A DNA stretch of 64,000 nucleotides from JBCBKU01 sp038521345. GTDB lineage: Bacteria; Pseudomonadota; Alphaproteobacteria; Rhodobacterales; Rhodobacteraceae. The translations under genes and the position numbers were made by a program. This document shows, piece after piece, positions 24,770-33,721 of this stretch; position 1 is the stretch's first letter, and the number at the start of each line of letters is the position of its first letter. The notes beneath the pieces were generated by a model. The model ran no database searches, was not told the DNA's origin, and worked only from the letters and a program-made list of their open reading frames with translations. The stretch lies in contig JBCBKU010000012.1 of the NCBI GenBank assembly GCA_038521345.1, positions 27,183-91,182 on the forward strand, written 5' to 3'.

Positions 24770-25237
24770 CTACAAGCGCTCTGCACCGTCGCCCATCCGT
24801 CGAGCGCCCAACGGCGAGACCGCACGATCGTAGGCGTAGTCAATCATAGTTCCGGAAAGCGCGGCATAGGCCGCTTCCCACGCCGCGCGCGTCGTCGGGT
24901 CGAGCCCACCCGGCGTCACGCGTTCGAGCATCTCGAGCAGGGCAGCGCCCACCGCATCGTAGTGTTCGGGCAGCACCCCGTAGGCCACATGGCGCAGGGC
25001 CAGATCCTCCACCAGCGGGGCCATCGTGCCGAAGCTCTGCAATTCGGCAACAATTGTGCCTAGCGTATTCGTCAGCTTGGCCGCTTGCGTCTGCATATCA
25101 GCAAGAAAAAGCGCCCGGGTCTCGGGCGCTTTCTCAAATAGGTAGTCATAAAAGACCTCACCCGCGCGCTGGCTGTCGGCCGAGACCCGGTGATAGCTTT
25201 CCCTGATCCGGTCGATGTCTTCGCGTGTCAGGTCCAT
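24770..25237 (-). CDS. Bacterial globin
   Basis: 155 residues with a globin helical pattern. The proximal haem histidine is in LALRHVAYGVLPEHYDAVG (F helix and FG corner), and the N-terminal IDRIRESYHRVSADSQRAGE forms helices A and B. There is no attached reductase domain, so it resembles single-domain haemoglobins (Vgb-like) rather than flavohaemoglobin. The role may be oxygen or nitric oxide handling; this is family inference. Confidence 0.83.
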   Translation of the reverse strand: MDLTREDIDRIRESYHRVSADSQRAGEVFYDYLFEKAPETRALFLADMQTQAAKLTNTLGTIVAELQSFGTMAPLVEDLALRHVAYGVLPEHYDAVGAALLEMLERVTPGGLDPTTRAAWEAAYAALSGTMIDYAYDRAVSPLGARRMGDGAERL

Positions 25238-25315
25238 CGATGGCGATTCCCGTTTGGTCGTTCAGGAGAGGTGGTGTTCCTCCGCTGCGACCAGGACGCC
25301 GCAACGGAGCGTCGG

Positions 25316-25438
25316 TCATCGCCGAATAGCCTCACCCTTGGTGCGGGTTACGTTGACACGGGGTTTGCATGCAAAGCTTTCACCGGGCGCTGCGCTCCGT
25401 GACTTTACGAAATTCCAGTATGCCATGTGACCACTCAT
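25316..25438 (-). CDS. Candidate 40-residue small protein
   Basis: Begins MSGHMAYWNFVKSRSAAPGE; GGGAGA precedes the ATG at 25438. It ends with a basic tail. There is no recognised domain. The evidence is only the ribosome-binding site and a plausible sequence; it could equally be leader DNA between the divergent globin and LysR genes. Confidence 0.35.
   Translation of the reverse strand: MSGHMAYWNFVKSRSAAPGESFACKPRVNVTRTKGEAIRR
25364..25375. promoter_or_regulatory. Perfect 12-bp palindrome TTTGCATGCAAA
   Basis: A complete dyad 6 bp after a TTGACA hexamer in the globin/LysR gap. It could be a regulator site, but it lies inside the candidate small gene and no regulator can be assigned. Confidence 0.3.
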
Positions 25439-25581
25439 GGTCGCGTCTCCCTTTTCGGTTCTCGTGAAATTCATTGAGCCCTCTACAGGCGCCAATATCC
25501 GCGTGATATCGGCATTGGATCTGGACAGGAACCGGTACACCCGCAGTATCGTTATGCGAATTTGCATAAGGGGGCCGGCAC

Positions 25582-26448
25582 GTGGCGCATGATCTGCATT
25601 GGGACGATCTGAAAGTCGCGCTGGCCATTGGCCGGGCAGGCTCGCTCAACCGCGCTGGCGAGGCGCTGGGTATGGATCAGTCCACCGTGGGCCGGCGGCT
25701 GACAACACTCGAGTCTGCGCTGGGGGCCACGCTTTTTCTGCGCTCACGCCGGGGTCTGCGTCCCACCGCCGCCGGCGAGATCGCCATCAGATGGGCGCTT
25801 GAGATGGAGGCACGAGCCGACACGCTGGGACAAGAGTTGGCAGCCGCCGAGAAAGGCGTCGCCGGTGTTATGCTTCTGCTAAGCAATGGCTGGCTGCTAG
25901 AGCGTCTGGCGGACCGTGCGCTTGGCGATCTTGTGGCTGCTCACCCTTATCTCGAGTTGTGCATGCTCACACAGCGCCCCGGCTTGTTGCGGGGCAGGGA
26001 TGCCTCGGCGGGGCTCTGGTTCGATGCGCGCCCCGGCGAGGACGAGTTCGCAATCAAACTGGCCGATGTTCCCTACGGCGTTTATGCCGCCGCCGATAGC
26101 GACCCCGGCGCACAGAACTGGGTTCAGTTTCATGATCCTGACGGTGCGCGACCTGCCGCGACCCGAACGGTCGAACGGTTGCGCGGCGATAACGAGCGGA
26201 TCGTCTTCAGCGCCAACGATGCCGCCATGCTGCAACTGGCCGTAAGATCGGGAGTCGGCAAAGGCCTTCTGCCCTATTGCCTTGCGGAAGAAGATCCCGG
26301 GCTGGTGCGAGTCAATCCGGGTCCTCCGGAGTTGGTGCGCGGTCTGCACGTGCATTTGCATCCCGATTCCGTTCAGCTTCGCCGCGTTCAAGCCGTCATT
26401 CGGTGGTTGCGCGAGGTCGTTCCCACGACGTTGTTGGCAAAGCGCTAA
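25582..26448 (+). CDS. LysR family transcriptional regulator
   Basis: 288 residues starting at GTG 25582 with AAGGGGG upstream. An N-terminal winged HTH spans about 5-65 (VALAIGRAGSLNRAGEALGM, then QSTVGRRLTTLESALGATLF), followed by a type 2 periplasmic-binding-like effector domain. The target is unknown; LysR regulators often control the divergent neighbour, here the candidate small gene and globin. It is convergent with the DCC-family gene and overlaps its 3' end by 4 bp. Confidence 0.92.
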   Translation: MAHDLHWDDLKVALAIGRAGSLNRAGEALGMDQSTVGRRLTTLESALGATLFLRSRRGLRPTAAGEIAIRWALEMEARADTLGQELAAAEKGVAGVMLLLSNGWLLERLADRALGDLVAAHPYLELCMLTQRPGLLRGRDASAGLWFDARPGEDEFAIKLADVPYGVYAAADSDPGAQNWVQFHDPDGARPAATRTVERLRGDNERIVFSANDAAMLQLAVRSGVGKGLLPYCLAEEDPGLVRVNPGPPELVRGLHVHLHPDSVQLRRVQAVIRWLREVVPTTLLAKR

Positions 26449-26822
26449 GACCGGGCGCGGCGGGCCATCCGGCGGCGGTGCATTCCGTAAAGAAGCGGCG
26501 CAAGCACAGTCTCGTAGATGAACGTAGCCAGGTGGCGCAGCCCCGGTACGGAGACCACGCGCGCCAGCCATCTCCACCGGGGCAGGGCCCTCCACATCGC
26601 AAGGAAGGCGTCGGTACCGGACAAAAGCGTGCCATCCTGCAGCACGTGCAGCCGCCGCGCGGCGGCGTCCGGGTCCAGATCATGTGCAGCGAGGTCCGCG
26701 CGATTGATCGGGGTGAAGCTGATCGGCAAGTTGGCGGCTTCGGCTTCTGCCCTGTAGAGCTCGATTTCGCGCGAGCAGATCGGGCATTCGGCGTTGTAAA
26801 TGACGTCGGTTTGTTTGGTCAT
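26445..26822 (-). CDS. DCC family thiol-disulfide oxidoreductase-like protein (DUF393)
   Basis: A 125-residue protein with the family's CxxC near the N-terminus (YNAECPICSREIELY, Cys13 and Cys16) and a basic C-terminus after hydrophobic segments at 75-110. The family is presumed redox-active on structure-like grounds; the biochemical role is unknown. I start at the ATG at 26822, as homologues begin shortly before the DxxCPxC-type motif. The ribosome-binding site is weak. Confidence 0.82.
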   Translation of the reverse strand: MTKQTDVIYNAECPICSREIELYRAEAEAANLPISFTPINRADLAAHDLDPDAAARRLHVLQDGTLLSGTDAFLAMWRALPRWRWLARVVSVPGLRHLATFIYETVLAPLLYGMHRRRMARRARS

Positions 26823-26925
26823 GCCGGGTACATAGGGCGGTCCTTCGGCCAGGACATGCCGATGCGGCTGGAAGACGCGGCGCAGCGTGGTAAATATCCC
26901 GCACCGGTTTCTTCGAGGAGGCCCC

Positions 26926-27651
26926 ATGCGCCGCACTTACGCAAAAGCCCTGATCCTTGGTCTCGCCAGCGTCATCCTGTCCGCGTGCGACATCGAGATC
27001 GTGCCTGTGGACAGCCAGCCGACGCAAACATCGGCGCCATCGTCATCGCGTGCCGTGACCTCGCGGTCGTCCATGCGCAGCTTCGCCGAGGTTCAGCGGC
27101 GGGTGGAACCGGTGGCCGAGCAGATGTGCCGGGCCAACACCCGGGGCGTGAATTGCGATTTCCGGATCATTGTCGACGACCGCGCGAACCAGCCACCCAA
27201 TGCGTTTCAAACGCTCGACGAAAACAAGCGCCCCATCATCGGATTCACCGCCTCACTTATCGAGGATACGCGCAATCAGGACGAACTGGCCTTCATCATG
27301 GGTCATGAGGCGGCGCATCACATCCAGGGCCATATCGCCCAATCGCAGCAATCTGCCCTCGAGGGCGCGGTTGCGGCGACCATCCTGGCCCAGATCCTTG
27401 GCGCGAGTGCGGCCAATACCGAGTTGGCACAGCGCGCCGGGGCGACCGTGAACGCGCGGCGCTTCTCAAAGGAATTCGAGCTTGAGGCGGACAGCCTCGG
27501 GACGGTGATCGCTGCCCGTGCCGGGTACAACCCCGTCCGCGGTGCCGAGTATTTCAACCGAATCCCGGATCCCGGGAACCAGTTCTTGGGCACGCATCCC
27601 CCCAACGCCGAACGCATTCAGGTCGTCCGGCGGACCGCCGCACGCCTTTAG
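26926..27651 (+). CDS. M48 family metallopeptidase, lipoprotein
   Basis: 241 residues. A lipoprotein signal has lipobox LSAC at Cys21, so it is a substrate of Lgt. The zinc motif is HEAAH at 127-131 and the third ligand is probably Glu187 in ELEADS. It resembles the periplasmic M48 (LoiP/BepA-like) proteases that cut or refold outer-membrane proteins. GAGGAG precedes the ATG at 26926, which is preferred to the upstream in-frame start. Glycine/alanine-rich stretch 145-175 could be membrane-associated. Confidence 0.9.
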   Translation: MRRTYAKALILGLASVILSACDIEIVPVDSQPTQTSAPSSSRAVTSRSSMRSFAEVQRRVEPVAEQMCRANTRGVNCDFRIIVDDRANQPPNAFQTLDENKRPIIGFTASLIEDTRNQDELAFIMGHEAAHHIQGHIAQSQQSALEGAVAATILAQILGASAANTELAQRAGATVNARRFSKEFELEADSLGTVIAARAGYNPVRGAEYFNRIPDPGNQFLGTHPPNAERIQVVRRTAARL

Positions 27652-27673
27652 GACAGGCCGGCCGTTTCCACGC

Positions 27674-28168
27674 CTATTGCGACGCGTGCCTGACGATGGT
27701 GAACCCTTCGCCGGGCGTCGGCGGCACATAGTGCCGTGCGAAGAGGTGGAACTGCGCCTCTGAGACCGCGAAGGGATGGTCGCCTTGCGCATTTCGCGCG
27801 TGCAGCCGCGCAAGGCACACCTCGTCTGGCACGTCCAAGACGTGCAGTTCGTGTAAGGCGTGGGTCCCGTCGAGAATACCACGCATCCACACCCGCGTCT
27901 CAGGCGTGTTCGCCGGAAAGTCGAGCACGACCGACACCCCGGCGGTCAACATCGACCCGACATGCGCGCCCATGATCCCCCGCAGTTTTGCGGCGCAGCG
28001 CATGTAGTCATTCGGCGTCGACATCTGGTCTGAGAACAGAGCGCCAAGCCACGTGTCCTCCGACAGCATCACCGTGCTCGGCCGGCTGGCGAGCTGCGAC
28101 GCGAGCGTGGATTTGCCGGATCCGATCTTGCCGCAGAGCATATGGAGGGTCGGAAATTCTGTGTTCAT
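27674..28168 (-). CDS. AAA-type ATP-binding kinase-like protein
   Basis: A 164-residue P-loop protein, with Walker A GKIGSGKST at residues 13-21. The small size, the acidic segment LSEDTWLGALF and the lid-like region HARNAQGDHPFAVSE suggest a nucleoside- or small-molecule kinase of the zeta-toxin/chloramphenicol-phosphotransferase-like AAA_33 group. AGGAGA before the ATG at 28168 fixes the start. The substrate is unknown. Confidence 0.8.
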   Translation of the reverse strand: MNTEFPTLHMLCGKIGSGKSTLASQLASRPSTVMLSEDTWLGALFSDQMSTPNDYMRCAAKLRGIMGAHVGSMLTAGVSVVLDFPANTPETRVWMRGILDGTHALHELHVLDVPDEVCLARLHARNAQGDHPFAVSEAQFHLFARHYVPPTPGEGFTIVRHASQ

Positions 28169-28358
28169 CACGTGTCTCCTTGGCAGGCGATAAAGCGCAC
28201 ACTTTGTGCATGCAAGCGCCTCTGCGGCCTCGTCCTTCGGGACTCGGATCTTGCACCTTTCCGACGAAATCTTCACAAGCGCGCGGCATCGCCGATCCAC
28301 GTGTTTGGCAATCCGGGACCGGCTGCGAAAGACCACTTTAGGGGCATCAAGGAACGCC

Positions 28359-28970
28359 ATGCCTGTAACCGTTTCGGCCGCGCTGACCGGGTTTGCACTT
28401 GGTCTGAGCCTGATCCTTGTGATCGGGGCGCAGAATGCGTTCGTCCTGCGTCAGGGACTGGCACGCCGCCATGTCTTTCCAGTTTGCCTGACCTGCGCGC
28501 TATCCGACGCCACGCTGATCGTGTTCGGGGTGGCCGGGTTCGGCTGGGTGGTTTCGGCCGTGCCATGGCTGGACGACGTGCTGCGCTGGGGCGGGGCCGC
28601 GTTTCTCCTCGCCTATGGCGCGTTCAGTTTCCGGTCCGCATGGCTGGGGGGCGGACGACTGGACGCAGCGGACCGGGCTGGACAGGCGCTGGTGCCGACG
28701 CTTCTCACTGTTCTGGCGCTGACTTGGCTGAACCCGCATGTCTGGCTCGACACCGTTGTCCTACTGGGCGGTATCGCAGCCCAGTGGGAGGGGTCGCGCT
28801 GGGCCTTCGGCTTCGGCGCCGCGCTGGCAAGCTTCGTATTCTTCTTCTCGCTGGGGTACGGGGCGCGCGCATTGGCGCCGCTTTTTCGCCGTCCATCGGC
28901 ATGGCGCGTGCTGGACATCGGGATCGGGGTCATCATGTGGGCGATCGCGGCAAAGCTGATCTTGGGTTGA
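28359..28970 (+). CDS. LysE/ArgO family amino acid exporter
   Basis: A 203-residue inner-membrane protein with six predicted spans. It has the family start GFALGLSLILVIGAQNAFVLRQGL and the ALTWLNPHVWLDTVVLLG block. LysE and ArgO export lysine and arginine; the exact substrate here is uncertain. I chose the ATG at 28359 (GGAACGCC upstream) because the preceding open frame lacks family sequence. It is 31 bp before the EamA gene. Confidence 0.92.
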   Translation: MPVTVSAALTGFALGLSLILVIGAQNAFVLRQGLARRHVFPVCLTCALSDATLIVFGVAGFGWVVSAVPWLDDVLRWGGAAFLLAYGAFSFRSAWLGGGRLDAADRAGQALVPTLLTVLALTWLNPHVWLDTVVLLGGIAAQWEGSRWAFGFGAALASFVFFFSLGYGARALAPLFRRPSAWRVLDIGIGVIMWAIAAKLILG

Positions 28971-29001
28971 GACCCGGACGCTTTTGAGTCACGTCGGGAT
29001 T

Positions 29002-29901
29002 ATGCCCGAGACACCCCAACGCCCCATCGCCGGCATCCTCTGGATGCTTCTTGCCGGGCTGTCCTTCGTCGGTGTCACAGGCATCGTGAAGCATGTGGGG
29101 GCCGAGATGCCGGCCGAGCAGGCGGCATTTCTGCGATTTCTCTTCGGCATGGTGTTCTTCCTGCCCTTTCTGGGCCGGCTTGCGCGCCTGCGGATGACGG
29201 CGCGGCTCTGGCGGCTGAACCTCTGGCGCGGCGGCGTGCATACCGTCGCGGTCCTGCTCTGGTTCTTTGCGATGACACGGATCACGATGGCCGAAGTCAC
29301 CGCACTGAATTACCTCAACCCGATCTGCGTCACGCTCGGGGCCGTGCTTCTTCTGGGCGAACGGATCGCACTGCGCCGCATCCTTGCGGTTGGTGTGGCG
29401 CTGATCGGTGCAATGGTAATTCTGCGCCCGGGGTTTCGTGAACTTGATCTGGGCCATCTCTCGATTCTCGGTGCGGCCCTTTTCTTGGCCATGTCGTATC
29501 TTCTGACCAAGGTTTTGTCGGCCGAGATGCCGGCTGAGGCCATCGTTGCGATCATGTCGGTTCTGGTAACAATCATGCTTGCCCCGTTCGCAATTGCGGT
29601 CTGGACCCCGCCCACACTGGAGCAGTTGATCTGGACACTCGCGCTCGCCGGTGTTGCGACCCTTGGGCATTATGCCATGACCCGTGCGTTCCGGGCGGCG
29701 CCGCTGACTGTGACCCAGCCTGTGACGTTTCTTCAACTCGTCTGGTCAGTCGTGCTCGGATGGGCGGTGTTCGGCGAGGCGGTCGATCTTTGGGTGATCG
29801 TCGGGGGCGTCATGATCGTCGGGTCAGCGACGTTCATCGCCATACGGGAAGCGCAGGCGCGCCGCGAAGTGACACCAAACGTGAACGCGACAAAGGTCTG
29901 A
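29002..29901 (+). CDS. EamA/DMT family transporter
   Basis: A 299-residue protein with about ten transmembrane helices in two EamA repeats; the first begins ILWMLLAGLSFVGVTGIVKH, the second ILGAALFLAMSYLLTKVLSA. Many members export metabolites or drugs; the substrate is not predictable. ATG 29002 is taken; TTG 28984 would add six residues. Its stop is 3 bp from the convergent Bcr/CflA stop. Confidence 0.9.
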   Translation: MPETPQRPIAGILWMLLAGLSFVGVTGIVKHVGAEMPAEQAAFLRFLFGMVFFLPFLGRLARLRMTARLWRLNLWRGGVHTVAVLLWFFAMTRITMAEVTALNYLNPICVTLGAVLLLGERIALRRILAVGVALIGAMVILRPGFRELDLGHLSILGAALFLAMSYLLTKVLSAEMPAEAIVAIMSVLVTIMLAPFAIAVWTPPTLEQLIWTLALAGVATLGHYAMTRAFRAAPLTVTQPVTFLQLVWSVVLGWAVFGEAVDLWVIVGGVMIVGSATFIAIREAQARREVTPNVNATKV

Positions 29902-29904
29902 TCG

Positions 29905-31122
29905 CTAGGCCGCCGTGACCTGCCGTTCGCGGCGGATGACGTAAAGTACCGAGGCGAGGGCAAGAGCCGAGGTTGTGAACATGACCGCGACCAGTGGCGC
30001 TGCGCTTTGCGACAGATCGAGAAGCGTCCCTGTGATCGCGGCCATCGCGGCGCCGCCTCCGATCATGAACGCGGATCCAAGCCCGGAGGCGGTGCCCGCA
30101 AGATGCGGACGCACCGACAACATTCCCGCAGCTGCGTTCGGGATAACCAGACCGTTGCCCAAACCCACGGTGCAGCAGAACGCGAAGAAGAGAAACGCCG
30201 TCTTGAGGCCGACCAGAATAAGCAAGAGAGAGATCCCCATTCCGGTGGTCACGATGATCGTACCTGCAAGGATCATGCGATTGACGCCGAACCGCGCGGA
30301 ATAGCGTCCCGACAGGAAGTTTCCGACAGCATAGCCGATGGCCGGCGCACCGAATCCGATGCCGGCCCAGAGCGGCGAAAGGCCGAAAACCTCGCTCGCC
30401 ACCAAGGGTGCCCCGCCGAGAAACCCGAAAAAAGCGCCCGAGGCGAAGGCGGATGCCGCCACATAGCCCCAGAAGCGCCGCGAGGTCAGGAGCTCCGGAT
30501 AGTCGCGCACCTGCGCTGCAAAGCTGGTGGGCCGGGTCTCGGCGGTCTCGCCCTGGTCGGCCCAGGCCATGGCCAAGATCGAGGCGCCGGACAGAAACAG
30601 GAAAATGAACGCGGCCCGCCAGCCGAAGGCCTGATCAAGCGCACCTCCGATCATCGGGGCGACCATGGGAACAAGCGCCATCCCCATTGTCACATACCCG
30701 ATCATCGAAGCGGCTTCGTTCATGGGGTACATGTCGCGCACCACCGCGCGTGAGAGAACCAGCCCGACGGCAACCACCCCCTGCATCATGCGAAAGACCA
30801 GAAACACCTCGACGCTGGGGGCGAACATGCAACCGAGCGTGGCCACGAGGAAGATTGCCAGACAACCAAGGATCACGGGCCTTCGGCCGTACCGGTCGGA
30901 GATCGGGCCGATGACAAGTTGCAGAGCCGCCGTAACCCCGAGATATCCGGAAACGGCCAGCTGCATAACGCTATAGTCCGCCTGAAAGTGGGCGGCCATC
31001 GCCGGAAGCGACGGAAGAAAAACACTCATGTTCATGGCCGCGATACCGGCCAGAAGGACAAGCGTTGCAATATGTGGAGGCGTGGTTCGGTCTAGGAACC
31101 GCACCGCGGATGTTGTGGTCAT
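29905..31122 (-). CDS. Bcr/CflA family MFS drug efflux transporter
   Basis: A 405-residue, 12-span major facilitator. MFS motif A is GPISDRYGRRPVILGC between spans 2 and 3, with the Bcr/CflA-type start ATLVLLAGIAAMNMSVFLPS and the drug:H+ antiporter motif RAVVRDMYPMNEAASMIGYV. It likely exports toxic compounds. It diverges from pccB. Confidence 0.92.
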   Translation of the reverse strand: MTTTSAVRFLDRTTPPHIATLVLLAGIAAMNMSVFLPSLPAMAAHFQADYSVMQLAVSGYLGVTAALQLVIGPISDRYGRRPVILGCLAIFLVATLGCMFAPSVEVFLVFRMMQGVVAVGLVLSRAVVRDMYPMNEAASMIGYVTMGMALVPMVAPMIGGALDQAFGWRAAFIFLFLSGASILAMAWADQGETAETRPTSFAAQVRDYPELLTSRRFWGYVAASAFASGAFFGFLGGAPLVASEVFGLSPLWAGIGFGAPAIGYAVGNFLSGRYSARFGVNRMILAGTIIVTTGMGISLLLILVGLKTAFLFFAFCCTVGLGNGLVIPNAAAGMLSVRPHLAGTASGLGSAFMIGGGAAMAAITGTLLDLSQSAAPLVAVMFTTSALALASVLYVIRRERQVTAA

Positions 31123-31267
31123 AGTCGAGAGCTAGCGTTGGGCCCAGCTTCTGTCCACGCTCAGGTGCGGCGACAGGACTGTGCGAAAACGCGAAAGCTC
31201 CGGCAATCTGGTGATCCTTGCGCGGCTTCGTTATCACGGAGCAACGGACAGGGAAGGACAGCGGACG

Positions 31268-32800
31268 ATGACGGACGTTCTGAAAGAACTGGACGCGCGA
31301 CGGGTTGGCGCGCGGCTTGGCGGTGGTGAGAAACGGATCGAGGCGCAGCACGGCAAGGGCAAGCTGACGGCAAGAGAACGGATCGAGGTGCTGCTCGACC
31401 CAGAGTCCTTCGAAGAATTCGATACATTCGTCGCTCACCGCACCCGGGACTTCGGGATGGATCGGCAGACATTCCCCGGCGACGGCGTGGTGACGGGCTG
31501 GGGTACGATCAATGGCCGGATGGTCTATGTCTTTGCCCAGGACTTCACTGTCCTCGGCGGCTCCGTCTCCGAGACCCATGCCGCCAAGATCTGCAAGATC
31601 ATGGACATGGCGCTTCAGAACGGAGCGCCCGTGATCGGGTTGAACGATTCCGGCGGCGCGCGGATCCAGGAAGGCGTGGGCAGCCTTGCCGGCTATGGCG
31701 AGGTCTTTCAGCGCAATATCGAAGCTTCGGGTGTTGTGCCCCAGATCAGCGTGATCATGGGACCCTGTGCCGGGGGCGCGGTCTATTCTCCGGCCATGAC
31801 CGACTTCATCTTCATGGTGAAAGACAGCTCTTACATGTTCGTCACCGGGCCCGATGTCGTGAAGACCGTTACGAACGAAGTTGTCACCGCCGAGGAACTC
31901 GGTGGCGCGGTCACCCACACCAAGAAATCCTCGGTGGCTGATCAGGCGTTCGAGAATGAGATCGAATGCCTGACCGAGGTTCGCCGGCTGGTTGATTTTC
32001 TGCCGCTGTCGAACCGTACCAAGCCGCCGGTCCGGCCTTTCTACGATGACCCTGAGCGCATCGAGACCAGCCTTGATACGTTGGTGCCGGAAAACCCGAA
32101 CCAGCCCTATGATATGAAAGAGCTGATCCTGAAGATCGCCGACGAGGGCGACTTTTACGAGCTTCAGAAGGATTTCGCCGGCAACATCATCACAGGGTTC
32201 ATCCGCATAGAAGGCTCGACCGTTGGAGTCGTCGCGAACCAGCCGATGGTTCTGGCCGGCGTTCTCGACATCGATTCGGCCCGCAAGGCCGCGCGGTTTG
32301 TCCGGTTCTGCGACGCGTTCGAAATACCGATCCTGACCCTGGTGGACGTGCCGGGCTTTCTACCCGGGGTCGCGCAAGAATACGGCGGCGTGATCAAGCA
32401 CGGCGCCAAACTGCTCTTTGCCTATGGTGAGGCCACGGTCCCGAAAGTGACCGTGATTACGCGGAAAGCCTATGGCGGGGCCTACGTCGTGATGGCGTCG
32501 AAGCACCTGCGCTCGGACATCAACTATGCCTGGCCCACCTCCGAGATCGCGGTGATGGGTGCCAAGGGTGCGGTCGAGATCCTTTACCGCTCTGAGACGG
32601 GTGATCCTGACAAGATCGCGGCGCGCACCAAGGAATACGAGGACAACTTCGCCAGCCCTTTCAAAGCGGCGGAACGCGGTTTCGTCGACGAGGTGATCCA
32701 GCCCCACTCGACCCGCCGCCGCGTGGCCCGCGCCTTTGCCGCGCTCCGCACCAAGCGGGTCCAGCGGCCTTGGAAAAAGCACGACAATATTCCGCTGTGA
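31268..32800 (+). CDS. pccB: Propionyl-CoA carboxylase beta subunit (carboxyltransferase)
   Basis: 510 residues, the usual length. It moves CO2 from biotin on PccA to propionyl-CoA, giving (2S)-methylmalonyl-CoA. There are two crotonase-like halves: GLNDSGGARIQEGVGSLAGY binds CoA in the first, and PGFLPGVAQEYGGVIKHGAK plus YGGAYVVMASKHL line the second. The ATG at 31268 has AAGGA upstream. Two small genes of unknown role follow within 8 bp and a 4-bp overlap, then ridA. Confidence 0.97.
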   Translation: MTDVLKELDARRVGARLGGGEKRIEAQHGKGKLTARERIEVLLDPESFEEFDTFVAHRTRDFGMDRQTFPGDGVVTGWGTINGRMVYVFAQDFTVLGGSVSETHAAKICKIMDMALQNGAPVIGLNDSGGARIQEGVGSLAGYGEVFQRNIEASGVVPQISVIMGPCAGGAVYSPAMTDFIFMVKDSSYMFVTGPDVVKTVTNEVVTAEELGGAVTHTKKSSVADQAFENEIECLTEVRRLVDFLPLSNRTKPPVRPFYDDPERIETSLDTLVPENPNQPYDMKELILKIADEGDFYELQKDFAGNIITGFIRIEGSTVGVVANQPMVLAGVLDIDSARKAARFVRFCDAFEIPILTLVDVPGFLPGVAQEYGGVIKHGAKLLFAYGEATVPKVTVITRKAYGGAYVVMASKHLRSDINYAWPTSEIAVMGAKGAVEILYRSETGDPDKIAARTKEYEDNFASPFKAAERGFVDEVIQPHSTRRRVARAFAALRTKRVQRPWKKHDNIPL

Positions 32801-32807
32801 GTGGCCG

Positions 32808-33320
32808 ATGACACGGTATGTCAACAAGTCAAAAACCGAGTGGGAGGCTTGGGAGGACCAGAACCTCTCTCCGATCAGTCATCGGGACGAACTCGCGATT
32901 CGCCGATCACTTTGCGCACGTGACTCGACCGAGTTGAAGTTTCTGCTGATTGCGCATGTGACTGTTCTTCTTTTCTTTCTGACGGCAGCACAGGTGTCCT
33001 CGACCGACGTCGCCTCGAACTTGGCGGTTCTACTGGTGGCGGTCATGCTTCTGTTTGGAGCGCTGGCGGCGGCCATCGGTTTTGGCTTTTCACATGTCCA
33101 CGAGCGTTCAATCGCGGCCGTGTTGTCCGGCAGCCGGACGGCACACAATTACGGTCGCGCGATTGACTGGGTTTACCAGAAATCTGTTCCCGGACGTATC
33201 GCCTGGATGTTCTATCTTTCTGCGATTGCCTTTTTCGTGGCTGTGTCCGCCTTGGTTGCCTTCAGCATATTCGGCTATATCGCGTTGTCCTTCGGCGATC
33301 CGAGCGCCGCAACGCCATGA
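32808..33320 (+). CDS. Hypothetical membrane protein in the pcc operon
   Basis: 170 residues with a charged N-terminus (about 50 residues) and three to four hydrophobic segments, clearest at 47-63, 69-90 and 132-157. No domain is recognised. It begins 7 bp after pccB and its stop overlaps the next gene's ATG (ATGA at 33317-33320), so all three are probably co-translated. Confidence 0.75.
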   Translation: MTRYVNKSKTEWEAWEDQNLSPISHRDELAIRRSLCARDSTELKFLLIAHVTVLLFFLTAAQVSSTDVASNLAVLLVAVMLLFGALAAAIGFGFSHVHERSIAAVLSGSRTAHNYGRAIDWVYQKSVPGRIAWMFYLSAIAFFVAVSALVAFSIFGYIALSFGDPSAATP

Positions 33321-33721
33321 GATCGCCTGCGAAGACCGTTTGTGGCTCGAACTCGGCTGCCTCGCGCCGTCGGTGTTCAGCAGGATGGACAATAACGCAT
33401 AATGACGACGGGGTGGTTTTCGCAAGGCCGGGTCGCTCCCGTCTCGATGTGTCGCAGGACACCGAGTTCCCCTTCGGTAATGCCGTCCGCTATGCGCGTC
33501 AGATTCGCCAGGACATTTGGCGTGCACTGCAGGATCAACCGGGGTTTTCTCCGATTGTCGAAGTTTCTCGGTCTGCCGAAGGGATGCGCGTCCGTGCAGG
33601 CGGCCAGATTGACCGGAAATTTCCGAGAGCGCATCTCGAAGCACGGATCAAGGATGTTCTGGAAGATCCCGCCCTCCGAGCGCGCTGGATCCGTTGGGCC
33701 GGGGGCGCGCAGCATGCCTGA
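33317..33721 (+). CDS. Hypothetical protein between pccB and ridA
   Basis: 134 residues. Residues 30-130 look like a compact soluble domain (EFPFGNAVRYARQIRQDIWR, RKFPRAHLEARIKDVLEDP). The first 25 residues are less protein-like, so the true start may be later, though the 4-bp overlap with the preceding stop supports 33317. It overlaps ridA by 8 bp. No known domain. Confidence 0.7.
   Translation: MRSPAKTVCGSNSAASRRRCSAGWTITHNDDGVVFARPGRSRLDVSQDTEFPFGNAVRYARQIRQDIWRALQDQPGFSPIVEVSRSAEGMRVRAGGQIDRKFPRAHLEARIKDVLEDPALRARWIRWAGGAQHA

Larger units (their letters stand above)
25238..25581. other. Intergenic region between the globin and LysR genes
   Basis: 344 bp of divergent promoter region. It contains TTGACA at 25353-25358, a perfect 12-bp palindrome and one candidate 40-codon gene on the minus strand. 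The LysR start has AAGGGGG upstream. Confidence 0.6.
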
